Assembly (NCBI RefSeq): GCF_028623165.1
Contig: NZ_CP117768.1
Location: forward strand, 5,212,001-5,276,000
Length of the DNA stretch: 64,000 bases
Reading direction: 5' to 3'
Source of the DNA: Nostoc sp. UHCC 0926
GTDB lineage: Bacteria; Cyanobacteriota; Cyanobacteriia; Cyanobacteriales; Nostocaceae
Shown here: in pieces, positions 9,223 through 18,944 of the stretch
How the letters are laid out: the number at the start of each line of letters is the position of its first letter
Position numbering within the stretch: position 1 is the first letter of the stretch
The notes under the pieces: model-generated
What the model was told of the DNA's origin: nothing
What the model saw: only the letters and a program-made list of their open reading frames with translations
The model's database searches: none
Program-made: the position numbers and the translations under genes

Positions 9223-10239
9223 ATGAATGCACATAGAGGAGCTGCTGTGCTCAGTTCTGCAACTTTCAAAATGCAACCATCTGTAACAGGACTGACCGAT
9301 AATCATCGTCTGCGGCTGTTTTCTGGGTCTGCCAATGTACAACTGTCTCAAGAAGTCGCTCGTTATCTGGGCATGGACTTGGGGCCAATGATTCGCAAAA
9401 GATTTGCGGATGGAGAACTTTACGTTCAAATCCAAGAATCAATTCGGGGTTGTGATGTCTATTTAATCCAGCCATCTTGTCAACCCGTGAACGATCATTT
9501 GATGGAATTACTGATTATGGTTGACGCCTGTCGTCGAGCTTCTGCGCGACAGGTGACGGCAGTAATTCCCTACTATGGCTATGCCCGTGCTGATCGCAAA
9601 ACGGCAGGACGAGAGTCAATAACCGCCAAGCTGGTTGCTAACTTGGTTACCGAAGCAGGTGCCAATCGTGTTCTAGCAATGGATTTACACTCGGCTCAAA
9701 TTCAAGGCTATTTCGATATCCCCTTTGACCATGTTTACGGTTCGCCAGTATTGCTGGATTATTTAACAAGCAAACAACTGCCCGATCTTGTGGTTGTTTC
9801 CCCCGATGTTGGCGGTGTAGCACGAGCCAGAGCATTTGCGAAAAAACTGAATGATGCTCCACTGGCGATTATTGACAAACGTCGTCAGGCACATAATGTT
9901 GCAGAAGTGTTAAATGTCATCGGCGATGTTAAAGGCAAAACGGCAGTGTTGGTGGATGACATGATCGACACTGGGGGCACGATCGCTGAAGGAGCGCGAT
10001 TACTGCGTGAAGAAGGAGCGCGTCAGGTATACGCCTGTGCAACTCATGCAGTGTTCTCTCCACCAGCGATGGAGCGGTTGTCCAGTGGTTTGTTTGAAGA
10101 AGTCATTGTCACCAATACGATTCCCATAGCAGAAAACAATCGTTTTCCACAATTAGTGGTGCTGTCAGTAGCTAATCTGTTAGGAGAAACTATCTGGCGG
10201 ATTCATGAAGATACTTCAGTCAGTAGTATGTTCCGCTAA
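9223..10239 (+). CDS. prs: Ribose-phosphate pyrophosphokinase
   Basis: 338 residues. The class I PRPP synthase hallmarks are all visible: LFSGSANVQLSQEVA, RFADGELYVQIQESIRG, the ATP site PYYGYARADRK, DLHSAQIQGYFDIP with the metal-binding Asp-His, and the PRPP loop VLVDDMIDTGGTI. It makes 5-phosphoribosyl-1-pyrophosphate from ribose 5-phosphate and ATP for purine, pyrimidine, His, Trp and NAD synthesis. The roughly 25-residue N-terminal extension before the catalytic domain is usual in cyanobacterial homologues, supporting the ATG at 9223. A good intrinsic terminator follows at 10278. Confidence 0.96.
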   Translation: MNAHRGAAVLSSATFKMQPSVTGLTDNHRLRLFSGSANVQLSQEVARYLGMDLGPMIRKRFADGELYVQIQESIRGCDVYLIQPSCQPVNDHLMELLIMVDACRRASARQVTAVIPYYGYARADRKTAGRESITAKLVANLVTEAGANRVLAMDLHSAQIQGYFDIPFDHVYGSPVLLDYLTSKQLPDLVVVSPDVGGVARARAFAKKLNDAPLAIIDKRRQAHNVAEVLNVIGDVKGKTAVLVDDMIDTGGTIAEGARLLREEGARQVYACATHAVFSPPAMERLSSGLFEEVIVTNTIPIAENNRFPQLVVLSVANLLGETIWRIHEDTSVSSMFR

Positions 10240-10277
10240 CCGATAAAAGACTGTCATTCGTCTTATAGACATAAATT

Positions 10278-10317
10278 ACCCACACTCACCCCTTCATCGG
10301 GTAAAGTGTGGGTTTTT
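10278..10317 (+). terminator. Intrinsic terminator of prs
   Basis: ACCCACACT pairs with AGTGTGGGT, followed directly by TTTTT. It lies about 40 bp after the prs stop. Confidence 0.85.
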
Positions 10318-10427
10318 AGCATCTCTAAAATTTCTGTACTGAGATTACAATATAAACAGTTCGAGCTTCCAAACTGGGTTACAGAAAACTCTTTCTCTCC
10401 TTGCCCCCTACCCTCATTCCCTACTCC

Positions 10428-10706
10428 CTTAGTACAGTTTTGCGTAAAAGCGTAGCGTTTTTAATGCATCGGGATGCATTGGCATTGCAGGGGGACACAT
10501 TAACATTGCATCGGGATGCATTGGCATTGCAGAAGGACACATTAACATTGCATCGGGATGCATTGGCATTGCAGGGGGACACATTAACATTGCAGCCGAT
10601 GCATTGGCATTGTATCGGGACACATTAACATTGCATCGGGATGCATTGGCATTGCCAGGTATTGCCAAATTTAATTCGCTACTAATTAATGAAATGCTGT
10701 ACTTAG
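10428..10706. repeat. Tandem array 2: 21-bp repeats bounded by inverted CTTAGTACAG motifs
   Basis: Units containing GCATCGGGATGCATTGG start at 10466, 10508 and 10550 (42-bp steps), then near 10592 and 10633. Each 42 bp is two related 21-mers, the second starting GCAGGGGGACACATT. The array is bounded by CTTAGTACAG at 10428-10437 and its near-complement CTGTACTTAG at 10697-10706. The right motif spans the stop codon of the hybrid kinase. Its complement is the same sequence family as array 3 at 18734-18920, including about 40 bp of non-repeat flank, so this is a dispersed element. Confidence 0.85.
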
Positions 10707-13700
10707 CGATACAGCCAAACCCGGAGTAGTGAAAGCAGTTGCTCAGTATCTACAGGTTTGGTGATGTAGTCAGAGGCTCCAGCTTCGATGCACTTTTCGC
10801 GATCGCCTGGCATGGCTTTGGCAGTTAAAGCAATTATTGGTAGTGAGCGAAACTGTTGTTGCTGGTGGATGGCGCGGGTGGTTTCGTAACCATCCATTTC
10901 CGGCATCATGATATCCATCAAAACTATATTAATGTCAGGATTAGCTTGCAGCTTCTCTATGCCATCTCTGCCATTTTCGGCAAACAGCACTTGCATTTGA
11001 TAGCTTTCTAAAAAGCTGGTGAGGGCAAAAATATTTCGCAGGTCATCATCCACAATCAGAATTTTCCGATTAGCTAGCACCGGATCAGTTTGGTGTAGTT
11101 GCTCTAGCATTTGACGCTTTGGTGGAGGCAAATTTGCTTGCACCCGATGCAAAAATAGGGCAGTTTCGTCTAACAACCGCTCTGGCGATCGCACATTTTT
11201 AATGATAATTGTCTCTGCTAGTCCCCGCAGTTGGGTTTCTTCTCGTCGGCTGAGTTCTTTGCCGGTGTAGACAATGATCGGCAGTTTCAAAAGCCTGGGT
11301 TCAAGCTTTATCTGCTCAATTAGTGCAAACCCGCTCATATCAGGCAGACCGAGATCCAATACCATACAATCAAAGTGATGCGATCGCAAAATCAAAAGTG
11401 CTTCTGCCCCCGTACCTACTGCTGTACTCTGGACATCACCATTACCGATCAGTTCGATAATGCTTTGGGCTTGTACGGGGTCATCTTCTACAATTAGGAG
11501 ATTTTTTACCTGACGCTCAATAAAGCCTTTAATTTCAGTCAATACCTGAGTTAGCGCTTCTGGAGAGACGGGTTTTTGTAGATAGGTAATCGCTCCTAGC
11601 TGTAATCCCCGTTGCTGTCTTTCATCAACAGAAAGTATATGTACTGGGATGTGTCTGATGTCTGGGTTATGTTTCAGACGATCCAGCACCGTCCAACCAT
11701 CCATTTCTGGCATATGGATATCTAGCATAATCGCATCGGGCTTAAACTGTTGCGCTAGTGCTAGCCCTTGTTTGCTTTGTAAAGCAACAATGGTTTTAAA
11801 GCCCTGTTCACGGGACATATCTAGTAAGATGCGGGCAAATTTATCGTCATCCTCAATAATTAACAAAATGCGATCGCCCGGTTGAATTATTTCCCGGTCA
11901 TCTGGGATTTCGTTGGCAAAGGTGGTAAGTACTTTCGCGGATGCAGAAGTGTCCACAGTGGATCTGTTTTCGACCATTGGCACTTCTTTTATGGTCGATG
12001 CTGTGCGGATAGAGGTGGTTGGCTCAGGGGATGGTGTGGTAAGAGGATTTTTATCATTATTTTCCTGTCGCTTGGGCAAGTAAAGAGTGAAGGTGCTTCC
12101 CTGTCCTGGTTGGCTGACTAGTTCAATTCTCCCCCCCAAAAGTTGAGCCAGTTCGCGGCTGATGGACAAGCCTAAGCCAGTTCCCCCGTATTTGCGGCTG
12201 GTTGTGCCATCTGCCTGCTGAAAGGCCTCGAAAATAATCTTCTGCTTCTCTACTGGAATGCCTATGCCCGTATCCCTAACTGCAAAAGCAATCATCGGAT
12301 TATCAAATTGAGCTGCCTCAGAAGACATACTAATTTGTAACTTCACGCCTCCCTTTTCAGTAAATTTAAAGGCGTTAGCCAGGAGATTTTTCAGCACTTG
12401 TTGCAGGCGTTTGGAGTCGTTAGAAATTGTCGGGGGTAACTTGTCATCCAGTTCAATACTAAAACTGAGTTGTTTATTGTGGGCAACTTGCCGAAAAGTG
12501 TGCTCTATAGATGTCTCTAAATCTACAAAAGCAATTTGCTCAATATCGAGCACCATAGTACCCGACTCAATTTTTGCCAAATCTAGAATGTCATTGATCA
12601 ACTCCAGCAAATCAGTTCCAGCCGAGTAAATAGTCCGACTGTACTCTACCTGTTTGTCGGTCAAGTTGCTAAGAGAGTTATCTGCTAACAGCCTTGCTAA
12701 AATTAACAGGCTATTTAGCGGTGTCCGTAGCTCGTGGGACATATTTGCGAGAAATTCTGACTTATATTTGGAAGACAACGCTAGTTGTTCAGCTTTTTCT
12801 TCCAAAGACTGCCTCGCCCGCTCAACTTCCTGGTTCTTGCGGGCAACTTCCCGATTTTGAACTTCTAACAATTCTGCCTTTTCTTCTAGCTCCTCATTTA
12901 GTTGTTGTAATTCCTCGTTAGACTGCTTGACAATAAATTGTGATTCTTCTAACTCGTGCGCCTGCTCTTCTAGGCGTTGATTGCTCTGCTGTAGTTCATC
13001 TTGCTGGCTTTGCAGTTCCTCTGTTAAAGTAACAGACTCTTCAAGTAGTTGCTGAGTTTGCAATTGTGAGGCGATGTTATTCAAAAATACACCAAGGATT
13101 TCACTCAATTGCTCTAGAAATCTCAGGTGCAACTCGTTAAAAGGCCCAAAAGAGGCAAGTTCAATTACGGCACTCACCTGCGTCTCAAACAGTATAGGCA
13201 ACACAATAATATTTAGCGGTGGAGCTTCTCCCAAGCCGGAACTAATACGGATATAGTCACTAGGAACTTCCGTTAGGAGGATTCTTTGTTTTTCTAGGGC
13301 AGATTGTCCTACCAGTCCCTCACCCAAACGAAACTGATTTGCCAGATTTTTACGCTCTTTATAAGCATAACTACTCAACAACTTCAATACAGGCTCGTCA
13401 TCTATTGAGTCCATAAAATAAAAAACGCCCTGCGATGCCCCAACCATTGGTGCTAAATTCGACAAGATCAGGCGAGACACACTTTCTAGATTGCGATGCC
13501 CTTGGAGCATCTGGGTAAATTCAGCCAAATTAGACTTTAGCCAATTTTGCTCGTCATTTTTTCGAGTTGTGTTTCGCAGATTAACAATCATCTGGTTGAA
13601 GGTGCGCGTCAACACGCCAATTTCATCCTGGCGATCGCTATGTGGTAAACTTACCGATAAATCCCCATCCGCTAACTTTTCTGCCGATTCCGAAACTCGC

Positions 13701-14344
13701 TTCAGCGGTACTGAGATATGTCTGGTTAGGATGAATCCGATCAAAGCCAAGATCAAAGAAAATAGCGGAATACTATAGACAATGCTAGCGAGTGTTTTTT
13801 TAGCAGCTGCTTGTGCCCTTTGAGAGCGCTGCTTCAGGAGTACATTCTCCTCATTTTCCATTGCCAAGATGACTTTGCGGATTTCACCCATCAGTTGCTT
13901 ACCCTGGTCTGTCAGCACAATCTTCTGGGAAGCTTCAAAGCTTTGATTTTGGCGCAAGTCAATGGTTTCTTTAAGTTCAACTAGCTTCTTAGCGATTAGT
14001 GGCTGTAAAATATCCAGTCGCCGCTGTTGGTTGGGGTTATCTTCCGTTAATCTCTGAAGTTCGTTGACTTTTTGATCCAATACATTAATGGCAGTATTAT
14101 AAGGTTCCAGATAGCTCTGTTTTCCAGTAATTAGGTAACCACGTTGCCCAGTCTCAGCATTGGTCAGTTGCAAGTTCAGGTCTTCAAGTTGACTTAGCAC
14201 CTGGTAGGTATGGTTTTCATTGACCGAAGTTTCAATTAGGTCATTGGTGCTTTGGTAGGAGATTAGACCAATGGTGGTCAGAGTTGCCAAACTCAGGGCA
14301 AAACTTACTCCAATCTTGGTTCCAATCTTCAAACGGTTAAACAT
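10703..14344 (-). CDS. CHASE3-HAMP-GAF hybrid histidine kinase with three receivers
   Basis: 1213 residues. TM1 lies at about 11-31, then a periplasmic CHASE3 domain (NAETGQRGYLITGKQ at 62-76), TM2 at about 186-208, HAMP to 260, GAF about 275-425 and a coiled coil 425-525. The HisKA H-box FLANMSHELRTPLN puts the phosphoacceptor at His537; the ATPase has the N-box near 650-660, DTGIGI at 691 and GGTGLGLSIS at 720. Three receiver domains follow with phosphoacceptor Asp875, Asp997 and Asp1144. REC2 ends with IIIKNVRSPE, where the usual conserved Lys is present but the following Pro is Asn. It is probably an orphan sensor feeding an unlinked output. Array 2 overlaps its stop codon. Confidence 0.93.
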   Translation of the reverse strand: MFNRLKIGTKIGVSFALSLATLTTIGLISYQSTNDLIETSVNENHTYQVLSQLEDLNLQLTNAETGQRGYLITGKQSYLEPYNTAINVLDQKVNELQRLTEDNPNQQRRLDILQPLIAKKLVELKETIDLRQNQSFEASQKIVLTDQGKQLMGEIRKVILAMENEENVLLKQRSQRAQAAAKKTLASIVYSIPLFSLILALIGFILTRHISVPLKRVSESAEKLADGDLSVSLPHSDRQDEIGVLTRTFNQMIVNLRNTTRKNDEQNWLKSNLAEFTQMLQGHRNLESVSRLILSNLAPMVGASQGVFYFMDSIDDEPVLKLLSSYAYKERKNLANQFRLGEGLVGQSALEKQRILLTEVPSDYIRISSGLGEAPPLNIIVLPILFETQVSAVIELASFGPFNELHLRFLEQLSEILGVFLNNIASQLQTQQLLEESVTLTEELQSQQDELQQSNQRLEEQAHELEESQFIVKQSNEELQQLNEELEEKAELLEVQNREVARKNQEVERARQSLEEKAEQLALSSKYKSEFLANMSHELRTPLNSLLILARLLADNSLSNLTDKQVEYSRTIYSAGTDLLELINDILDLAKIESGTMVLDIEQIAFVDLETSIEHTFRQVAHNKQLSFSIELDDKLPPTISNDSKRLQQVLKNLLANAFKFTEKGGVKLQISMSSEAAQFDNPMIAFAVRDTGIGIPVEKQKIIFEAFQQADGTTSRKYGGTGLGLSISRELAQLLGGRIELVSQPGQGSTFTLYLPKRQENNDKNPLTTPSPEPTTSIRTASTIKEVPMVENRSTVDTSASAKVLTTFANEIPDDREIIQPGDRILLIIEDDDKFARILLDMSREQGFKTIVALQSKQGLALAQQFKPDAIMLDIHMPEMDGWTVLDRLKHNPDIRHIPVHILSVDERQQRGLQLGAITYLQKPVSPEALTQVLTEIKGFIERQVKNLLIVEDDPVQAQSIIELIGNGDVQSTAVGTGAEALLILRSHHFDCMVLDLGLPDMSGFALIEQIKLEPRLLKLPIIVYTGKELSRREETQLRGLAETIIIKNVRSPERLLDETALFLHRVQANLPPPKRQMLEQLHQTDPVLANRKILIVDDDLRNIFALTSFLESYQMQVLFAENGRDGIEKLQANPDINIVLMDIMMPEMDGYETTRAIHQQQQFRSLPIIALTAKAMPGDREKCIEAGASDYITKPVDTEQLLSLLRVWLYR

Positions 14345-14981
14345 TATTCCAGGCAGTTATTCCAATTATTTATATTTTTGGCACTCTTCGGATTATGTTT
14401 TAGTTATAGAAATTTATAATATTTCGTTAACGTGGTATATTTCTAATTTTTTACACGTTAAACAATATTAATTGTATCCTAATATATAAATACCTTTACA
14501 AATACAACCTTTGTGTAAAAAAATAATACTAATTATATCATTTACTAACATTTTTATATCTTTAGCAGTCCTAAATCAAACGCGCAGAATTTAAAATTAT
14601 TGCCACCCCCTGTAGTCCCAAGCCAGATGCAACGAAACAGGATGACTTTTTTAATTCAAAAAAAGTAGTCACTTGGTTTTTTAATTGAATATGGCGGTGG
14701 ATAATTAATTATTAAATTATAAATTTAACAACAGACTTTAACTAAAAAATGGTGGTTTTTATGAGTGCAATAATTGACCTAGCAAGACCCAAATTATCTA
14801 AAGCGTAAGTTATCGCAAGCAGTATTCTGATGGGAAGTTAAGGTTTCAAAAGGTAATCTATACTCATAATAATATGTAATTTAAATTTATACTACAATAA
14901 ATATACTTGTACTATAAACTTTCCGAAATATGCACAATCACAATATGCCATCAAACCTTTTGAGATTAACTTGACGTTTAA
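14345..14981. other. AT-rich spacer, no supported gene
   Basis: About 640 bp of AT-rich DNA between two leftward genes; it contains the hybrid kinase promoter. A 15-codon frame at 14761 (starts ATGAGTGCAATAATT) lacks a convincing RBS and any family match. No RNA gene is recognised. Confidence 0.5.
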
Positions 14982-15893
14982 CTAGAAGTTAGTAGTAATC
15001 TGGCGATCGCTTCTAGCTACATCAAGTTCCGATTGGCTATAGATACTAAAATGTTGAATGTTGTTACTCTCTAAAATAGCTCTTGCACCTGCTATGTAAA
15101 TATCAGTGCCTTTTATAACTACTACGTAATGGCTAAGGGATACCTGATGCTCATAATATCCGGCTAGCTCATCAGGAATTCCTAAACTGGTGTAGTTATC
15201 TTGAGAACCGCTGATATTTACTTCCAAAATATCACTTAGGTTACTTGTATTTTTAGCAACTATAGATACTTGACTCATCGGAAAGCCAGCTGATCTCAGT
15301 TCAGTAAGCGCTCTTTGTGCGTCTTGGCGCGTATAAAAAACACCAACTGCTTGTTTATGGCGACTATTTGGGGTCAAGTATGGCTGATAAACACCCCACT
15401 GTTGAATATCACGGCGATTAAAAATCCTCTTAGCAAGACGAATTTCTATGTCTATACCGGTTACTATCACCAAATAGTAACCTTTACAGACAAGATCGCT
15501 GTAACCCTGTGCTTGCTCTTTAGGAATTCCTAAACTTAGCAAGATACCAGGTAAACCACCAGGTAAAGTGGTAGCGATCGCTGTTGCTTCTGCTCCGGCT
15601 AGGATGACTCGGCCTATACCAGGAACTACCCAGAGGACTAAACCGACTAATAAGCCAGTAAGACCGCCTAAAGCACTACCAGTAACGGCTTTAGCAGCAT
15701 CTGTTGAGGATATATTGCCGGTGCGCTCTTTAACTTCAACACCAGCAATATCACTTTGTTCTTCTGCATTCCGTGCAATTACAGAAACATTATGCATTGG
15801 AAAATTAGAAGCTTTTAGTTCCTGAAGTGCCAATTGTGCATCGGAACATTTAGCGAAAACTGCTATGGTTCTTCGCTCATTTTCAAATGTCAT
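14982..15893 (-). CDS. YflT-like general stress protein with duplicated domain
   Basis: 303 residues from the ATG at 15893; the frame can be extended to a TTG at 15911. Two copies of a YflT/GSP17M-type domain occur: TIAVFAKCSDAQLALQEL with SNFPMHNVSVIARN near the N-terminus, and AVGVFYTRQDAQRALTEL with AGFPMSQVSIVAKN in the second half. Between them lies a Gly/Ala-rich hydrophobic hairpin (GSALGGLTGLLVGLVLWVV) suggesting membrane association. Homologues in Bacillus are induced by heat and general stress; the molecular role is unknown. It sits next to a GlsB-type stress protein on the same strand, so the two may be stress co-induced. Confidence 0.82.
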   Translation of the reverse strand: MTFENERRTIAVFAKCSDAQLALQELKASNFPMHNVSVIARNAEEQSDIAGVEVKERTGNISSTDAAKAVTGSALGGLTGLLVGLVLWVVPGIGRVILAGAEATAIATTLPGGLPGILLSLGIPKEQAQGYSDLVCKGYYLVIVTGIDIEIRLAKRIFNRRDIQQWGVYQPYLTPNSRHKQAVGVFYTRQDAQRALTELRSAGFPMSQVSIVAKNTSNLSDILEVNISGSQDNYTSLGIPDELAGYYEHQVSLSHYVVVIKGTDIYIAGARAILESNNIQHFSIYSQSELDVARSDRQITTNF

Positions 15894-15965
15894 TTTATCG
15901 GTTGATTGCAACTAGAAGTGATTCCCAAGACTGTTTGCTAATTTGAGGTAATAGACATCAGGTAA

Positions 15966-16247
15966 TTACACAGCTCGACGAGTAAATAAACCCCAAAGGA
16001 AAATCAGTAGCATCGCACCAAGAACAGCAAATAAAATGCTACCAAGGGAAAAAGCTCCTACAGATGCGGCGGCTGCCGAACTACTTCCTAGCAAAGTTTG
16101 ACCCAAATAACCCCCAACTACAGCTCCAAGGATTCCTAAAACAATGGTAGAGAGAATACCGCCACCTTGGGTTCCAGGATAAAATAACTTAGCTAACGCA
16201 CCTGCAATTAAACCCAAAACCAGCCAAGCAATAATGTTAGTAATCAT
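15966..16247 (-). CDS. GlsB/YeaQ/YmgE family stress membrane protein
   Basis: 93 residues, nearly all hydrophobic with Gly zippers: IIAWLVLGLIAGALAKLFYPG, GILSTIVLGILGAVVGGYLG and LFAVLGAMLLIFLWGL, i.e. three membrane helices. The family is associated with envelope and acid stress responses; the mechanism is unknown. A good RBS (GAAGGA) lies 8 bp before the ATG. It is 72 bp upstream of the YflT-like gene in the same direction, consistent with a two-gene stress operon. Confidence 0.88.
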   Translation of the reverse strand: MITNIIAWLVLGLIAGALAKLFYPGTQGGGILSTIVLGILGAVVGGYLGQTLLGSSSAAAASVGAFSLGSILFAVLGAMLLIFLWGLFTRRAV

Positions 16248-16446
16248 ATAATTTTTCCTTCGGGAGAATGTGGTTTGTTTGCCTCGACTATTTCATCTTA
16301 AAGTTTTTCGATAAAATTTTTGATCTATCTAGAGAACTAATATTAAAAATCTTTAGATATCATTTGTATATTCACCAGGTAGTCTTTGAGGATGAATATA
16401 TGACTTAGTAACTTAGTAACAATAATGTATTTGGTATAGTAGTTAT

Positions 16447-16492
16447 ACTTTCTTTACTTTAACTCATACTTTCTTTACTTTAACTATAAAAT
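16447..16492. repeat. Direct duplication of a 23-bp pyrimidine-rich unit
   Basis: ATACTTTCTTTACTTTAACT occurs twice in succession (about 16447-16492). It lies in the spacer 16248-16705, which otherwise holds only the hairpin at 16568 and no gene. Confidence 0.6.
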
Positions 16493-16567
16493 CCAAGTTT
16501 GGCTGCTTTGTAATCGTTGATTCAGGTGATGCCTGCGGTTTTTGCTAGCCTACGCACATAAAAATTT

Positions 16568-16601
16568 GACTAGAAGTTACGCACACCCATAACTTCTAGT
16601 C
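16568..16601. terminator. Perfect 12-bp hairpin between GlsB and rsmI
   Basis: GACTAGAAGTTA and TAACTTCTAGTC form a perfect 12-bp stem with a 10-base loop. There is no long T run, so it may be a terminator, a transcript stabiliser or a small inverted-repeat insertion. It lies about 105 bp past the rsmI stop on the rsmI strand. Confidence 0.45.
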
Positions 16602-16705
16602 GGAAGTATCTTAACCTTTGCAAATATTGTGATTTTATCAAAGCGGTAAGTAGGCAGGCATAATGACATATGATATTTATTTATACCCATCCACTTATTA
16701 GCTGT

Positions 16706-17566
16706 TCAAGACTCAGGAGTAAGGACTATAGAAAGAGCTAGTTGATAGAGTTGGCGACGGGGAAGGAAAGTAGCTTTTGCTAACTGACGGCTAGCTTGCG
16801 ATCGCGATATTCCCTGACTAATTAACTGTTTCAATTCGGCTTTCAATTGCTCTTGTGTCAGTTGGGGCTGACTGGGTGGAATTCCTGCCACTACTAATGT
16901 ATATTCACCTTGGGGTTCTCGTTCGCTGTAGTGAGCGATCGCTTCAGCAATTGTCCCCCGCCAAAATTCCTCATACAATTTTGTTAACTCCCGCCCTAGC
17001 ACGATTTGGCGATCGCTTCCCCAAACGTCTGCTAAGTCTTGCAAAGTTTCTCGTAAGCGGTGGGGCGATTCGTAGAAAATCAATGTGCGAGATTCTGTTT
17101 GCAGAGATTCTAAATGTTCTTGTCTGTGTTGACTTTTCGCTGGGAGAAAGCCTTCAAAGACAAACCGATCCGTTGGTAATCCAGCTGCACTCAAAGCGGT
17201 AATTGCTGCACTAGCGCCAGGAATAGGAACTACTGGAATTCCTGCCTCAATACAGGCTTTCACCAGTTCATATCCAGGATCGGAAATACCTGGCATCCCA
17301 GCATCGCTCACAAGGGCGATCGCTTTATTGTTAACTAAATGCTCTAATAATTCTGAGATGCGGCTGGTACGATTATGTTCGTGGTAACTCACCTGGGGTG
17401 TTTTAACTTGAAAATGCTGTAGCAGTTTCCCTGTGTGACGCGTGTCTTCCGCCGCAATGATATCTACAGTCTGCAAAATTCGCACCGCCCGAAAGGTAAT
17501 ATCTTCCAGATTGCCAATTGGTGTGGCGACGACATAAAGTGTTCCTGGTTTTGGATCGGTTTGCAT
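16706..17566 (-). CDS. rsmI: 16S rRNA (cytidine-1402-2'-O)-methyltransferase
   Basis: 286 residues from the ATG at 17566 (the frame extends two codons to a TTG). Characteristic tetrapyrrole-methylase-fold motifs: GTLYVVATPIGNLEDIT at the N-terminus, AAEDTRHTGKLL, SDAGMPGISDPGYELV, VVPIPGASAAITALSAAG and IFYESPHRL. It methylates the ribose of C1402 in the ribosomal decoding centre using S-adenosylmethionine. The C-terminus has the usual helical extension (SQGISRSQASRQLAKA). It is a single gene, divergent from the PfkB kinase at 17704. Confidence 0.95.
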   Translation of the reverse strand: MQTDPKPGTLYVVATPIGNLEDITFRAVRILQTVDIIAAEDTRHTGKLLQHFQVKTPQVSYHEHNRTSRISELLEHLVNNKAIALVSDAGMPGISDPGYELVKACIEAGIPVVPIPGASAAITALSAAGLPTDRFVFEGFLPAKSQHRQEHLESLQTESRTLIFYESPHRLRETLQDLADVWGSDRQIVLGRELTKLYEEFWRGTIAEAIAHYSEREPQGEYTLVVAGIPPSQPQLTQEQLKAELKQLISQGISRSQASRQLAKATFLPRRQLYQLALSIVLTPES

Positions 17567-17703
17567 GAGCAAGAGTTAGAAGTCATTCAATTTTAGATTT
17601 TAGATTTTTATTTCAATTTAAAATCCAAAATTCAAAATCCAAAATTAGTGGAGTTAGGAATGATGAACAACAATTTATACAGCTATACGAACATATATGA
17701 CAA

Positions 17704-18600
17704 ATGACTAATCCAAAATCCAAAATCCAAAGTCCAAAATCGGCTCATGGTTTATTTGTAGGTTTAGTAACCTTGGATTTGATTTACCTTGCTGACTCTG
17801 CCCCTAAAAATAATCAGAAGATTGTTGCTACTGACTATACTGTAGCAGCAGGTGGCCCAGCTACAAACGCGGCTGTGACTTTCAGCTATTTAGGAAATCA
17901 GGCTACAGTCTTGGGTGTAGTGGGTTCTCACCCCATGACGCAGCTAATTCAAGCTGATTTGACAAATTATCAAGTTGCGATCGCAGACCTTGAGCCTACC
18001 ACTGATTTAGCACCGCCTGTCTCTTCGATCATTGTCACCCAAGCCACGGGTGAACGAGCTGTAGTTTCGATCAATGCTGTCAAAACTCAAGCCAGCAGCG
18101 CATCTATCCCGCCAGATATTTTGCAAAATGTCAATATAGTACTGATTGATGGACATCAGATGGCGGTTAGTTATTCCATAGCCCAAATGGCTAAAGCCAA
18201 GAAGATCCCAGTAGTAATTGATGGTGGTAGTTGGAAAGCAGGATTTGAGCAAGTTCTGCCATTTGTTGATTATGCCATCTGTTCAGCTAATTTTTATCCT
18301 CCCAATTGCCAGACTGGAGAAGAGGTTTTTGCCTATCTGGGCGGATTTTACATTCCTTACATCGCCATTACCCACGGACAAAAACCAATTGAATACTTAA
18401 GTTGCACTAAAACTGGTTTCGTAGATGTGCCACAGGTGCAAGCGGTTGATACATTAGGGGCTGGAGATATTTTCCACGGTGCCTTTTGTGATTATATTTT
18501 AAGAGAAAGTTTTACTGATGCCCTGGCACTGGCAGCTAATATTGCTGCTGATTCCTGTAAATTTTTTGGTAGTCGGCGCTGGATGGATTTAAAGGGCTGA
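17704..18600 (+). CDS. PfkB-family sugar kinase
   Basis: 298 residues. The two PfkB signatures are visible: VAAGGPATNAAVTFSYLG near residue 50, and VDTLGAGDIFHGAFCDYI near 250, with the catalytic Asp in GAGD. The N-terminal dozen residues (MTNPKSKIQSPKS) are encoded by a dispersed AATCCAAAATCC repeat (17610-17740), so a later start or an acquired N-terminus is possible. It phosphorylates a sugar or nucleoside with ATP; the substrate is not evident (ribokinase or fructokinase-like). Transcribed away from rsmI; MITE core and array 3 follow. Confidence 0.85.
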   Translation: MTNPKSKIQSPKSAHGLFVGLVTLDLIYLADSAPKNNQKIVATDYTVAAGGPATNAAVTFSYLGNQATVLGVVGSHPMTQLIQADLTNYQVAIADLEPTTDLAPPVSSIIVTQATGERAVVSINAVKTQASSASIPPDILQNVNIVLIDGHQMAVSYSIAQMAKAKKIPVVIDGGSWKAGFEQVLPFVDYAICSANFYPPNCQTGEEVFAYLGGFYIPYIAITHGQKPIEYLSCTKTGFVDVPQVQAVDTLGAGDIFHGAFCDYILRESFTDALALAANIAADSCKFFGSRRWMDLKG

Positions 18601-18655
18601 GTAGTCGGCTTAGGGACTGACAAAAAATAAATTATCCAAAATTATTTGTACATTT

Positions 18656-18695
18656 GTAGGGGCGCAAGGCCTTGCGCCCCTACTTGCGCCCCTAC
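18656..18695. repeat. Core relic of MITE family A
   Basis: Only the central palindrome of family A (GTAGGGGCGCAAGG and complement, 18656-18683) remains, followed by a 12-bp duplication of its right half (TTGCGCCCCTAC). The outer arms found in the 96-bp copies are absent. Confidence 0.7.
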
Positions 18696-18733
18696 GATGG
18701 GATGTTTTTTTAACTGGAAGTCCCTAATCCGTT

Positions 18734-18920
18734 GCAATGCCAATGTATACCGATGCATTGTGAATGCGTCCCGATACAACGCCAATGCATGCCGATACAA
18801 TGTTAATGCGTTCCTCTGCATTGTGAATGCATTCCGATGCAATGCCAATGCATCCCGATGCAATGTTAATGCGTTCCTCTGCATTAAAAACACTACGCTT
18901 TTACACAAGACTGTACTTAG
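18734..18920. repeat. Tandem array 3: seven 21-bp repeats with conserved flank
   Basis: Seven consecutive 21-bp units start at 18734, 18755, 18776, 18797, 18818, 18839 and 18860, with consensus RCAATGYYAATGCRTYCC plus three bases. They are followed by GCATTAAAAACACTACGC and, after 12 bases, CTGTACTTAG (18911-18920). The complement of array 2 (10428-10706) has the same unit and flank. The array ends 24 bp before the CysQ-like start codon, so it occupies that gene's 5' region. Confidence 0.88.
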
Positions 18921-18944
18921 TAAAGTTATATCAGGTCAAATTTA

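Noticed and set aside
10401-10668. Overlapping frames over array 2 on both strands
   Set aside because: Same reason: open in both strands because of a 21-bp period, with no family match.
14761-14808. 15-codon ORF
   Set aside because: No clear RBS or family; too short to support.
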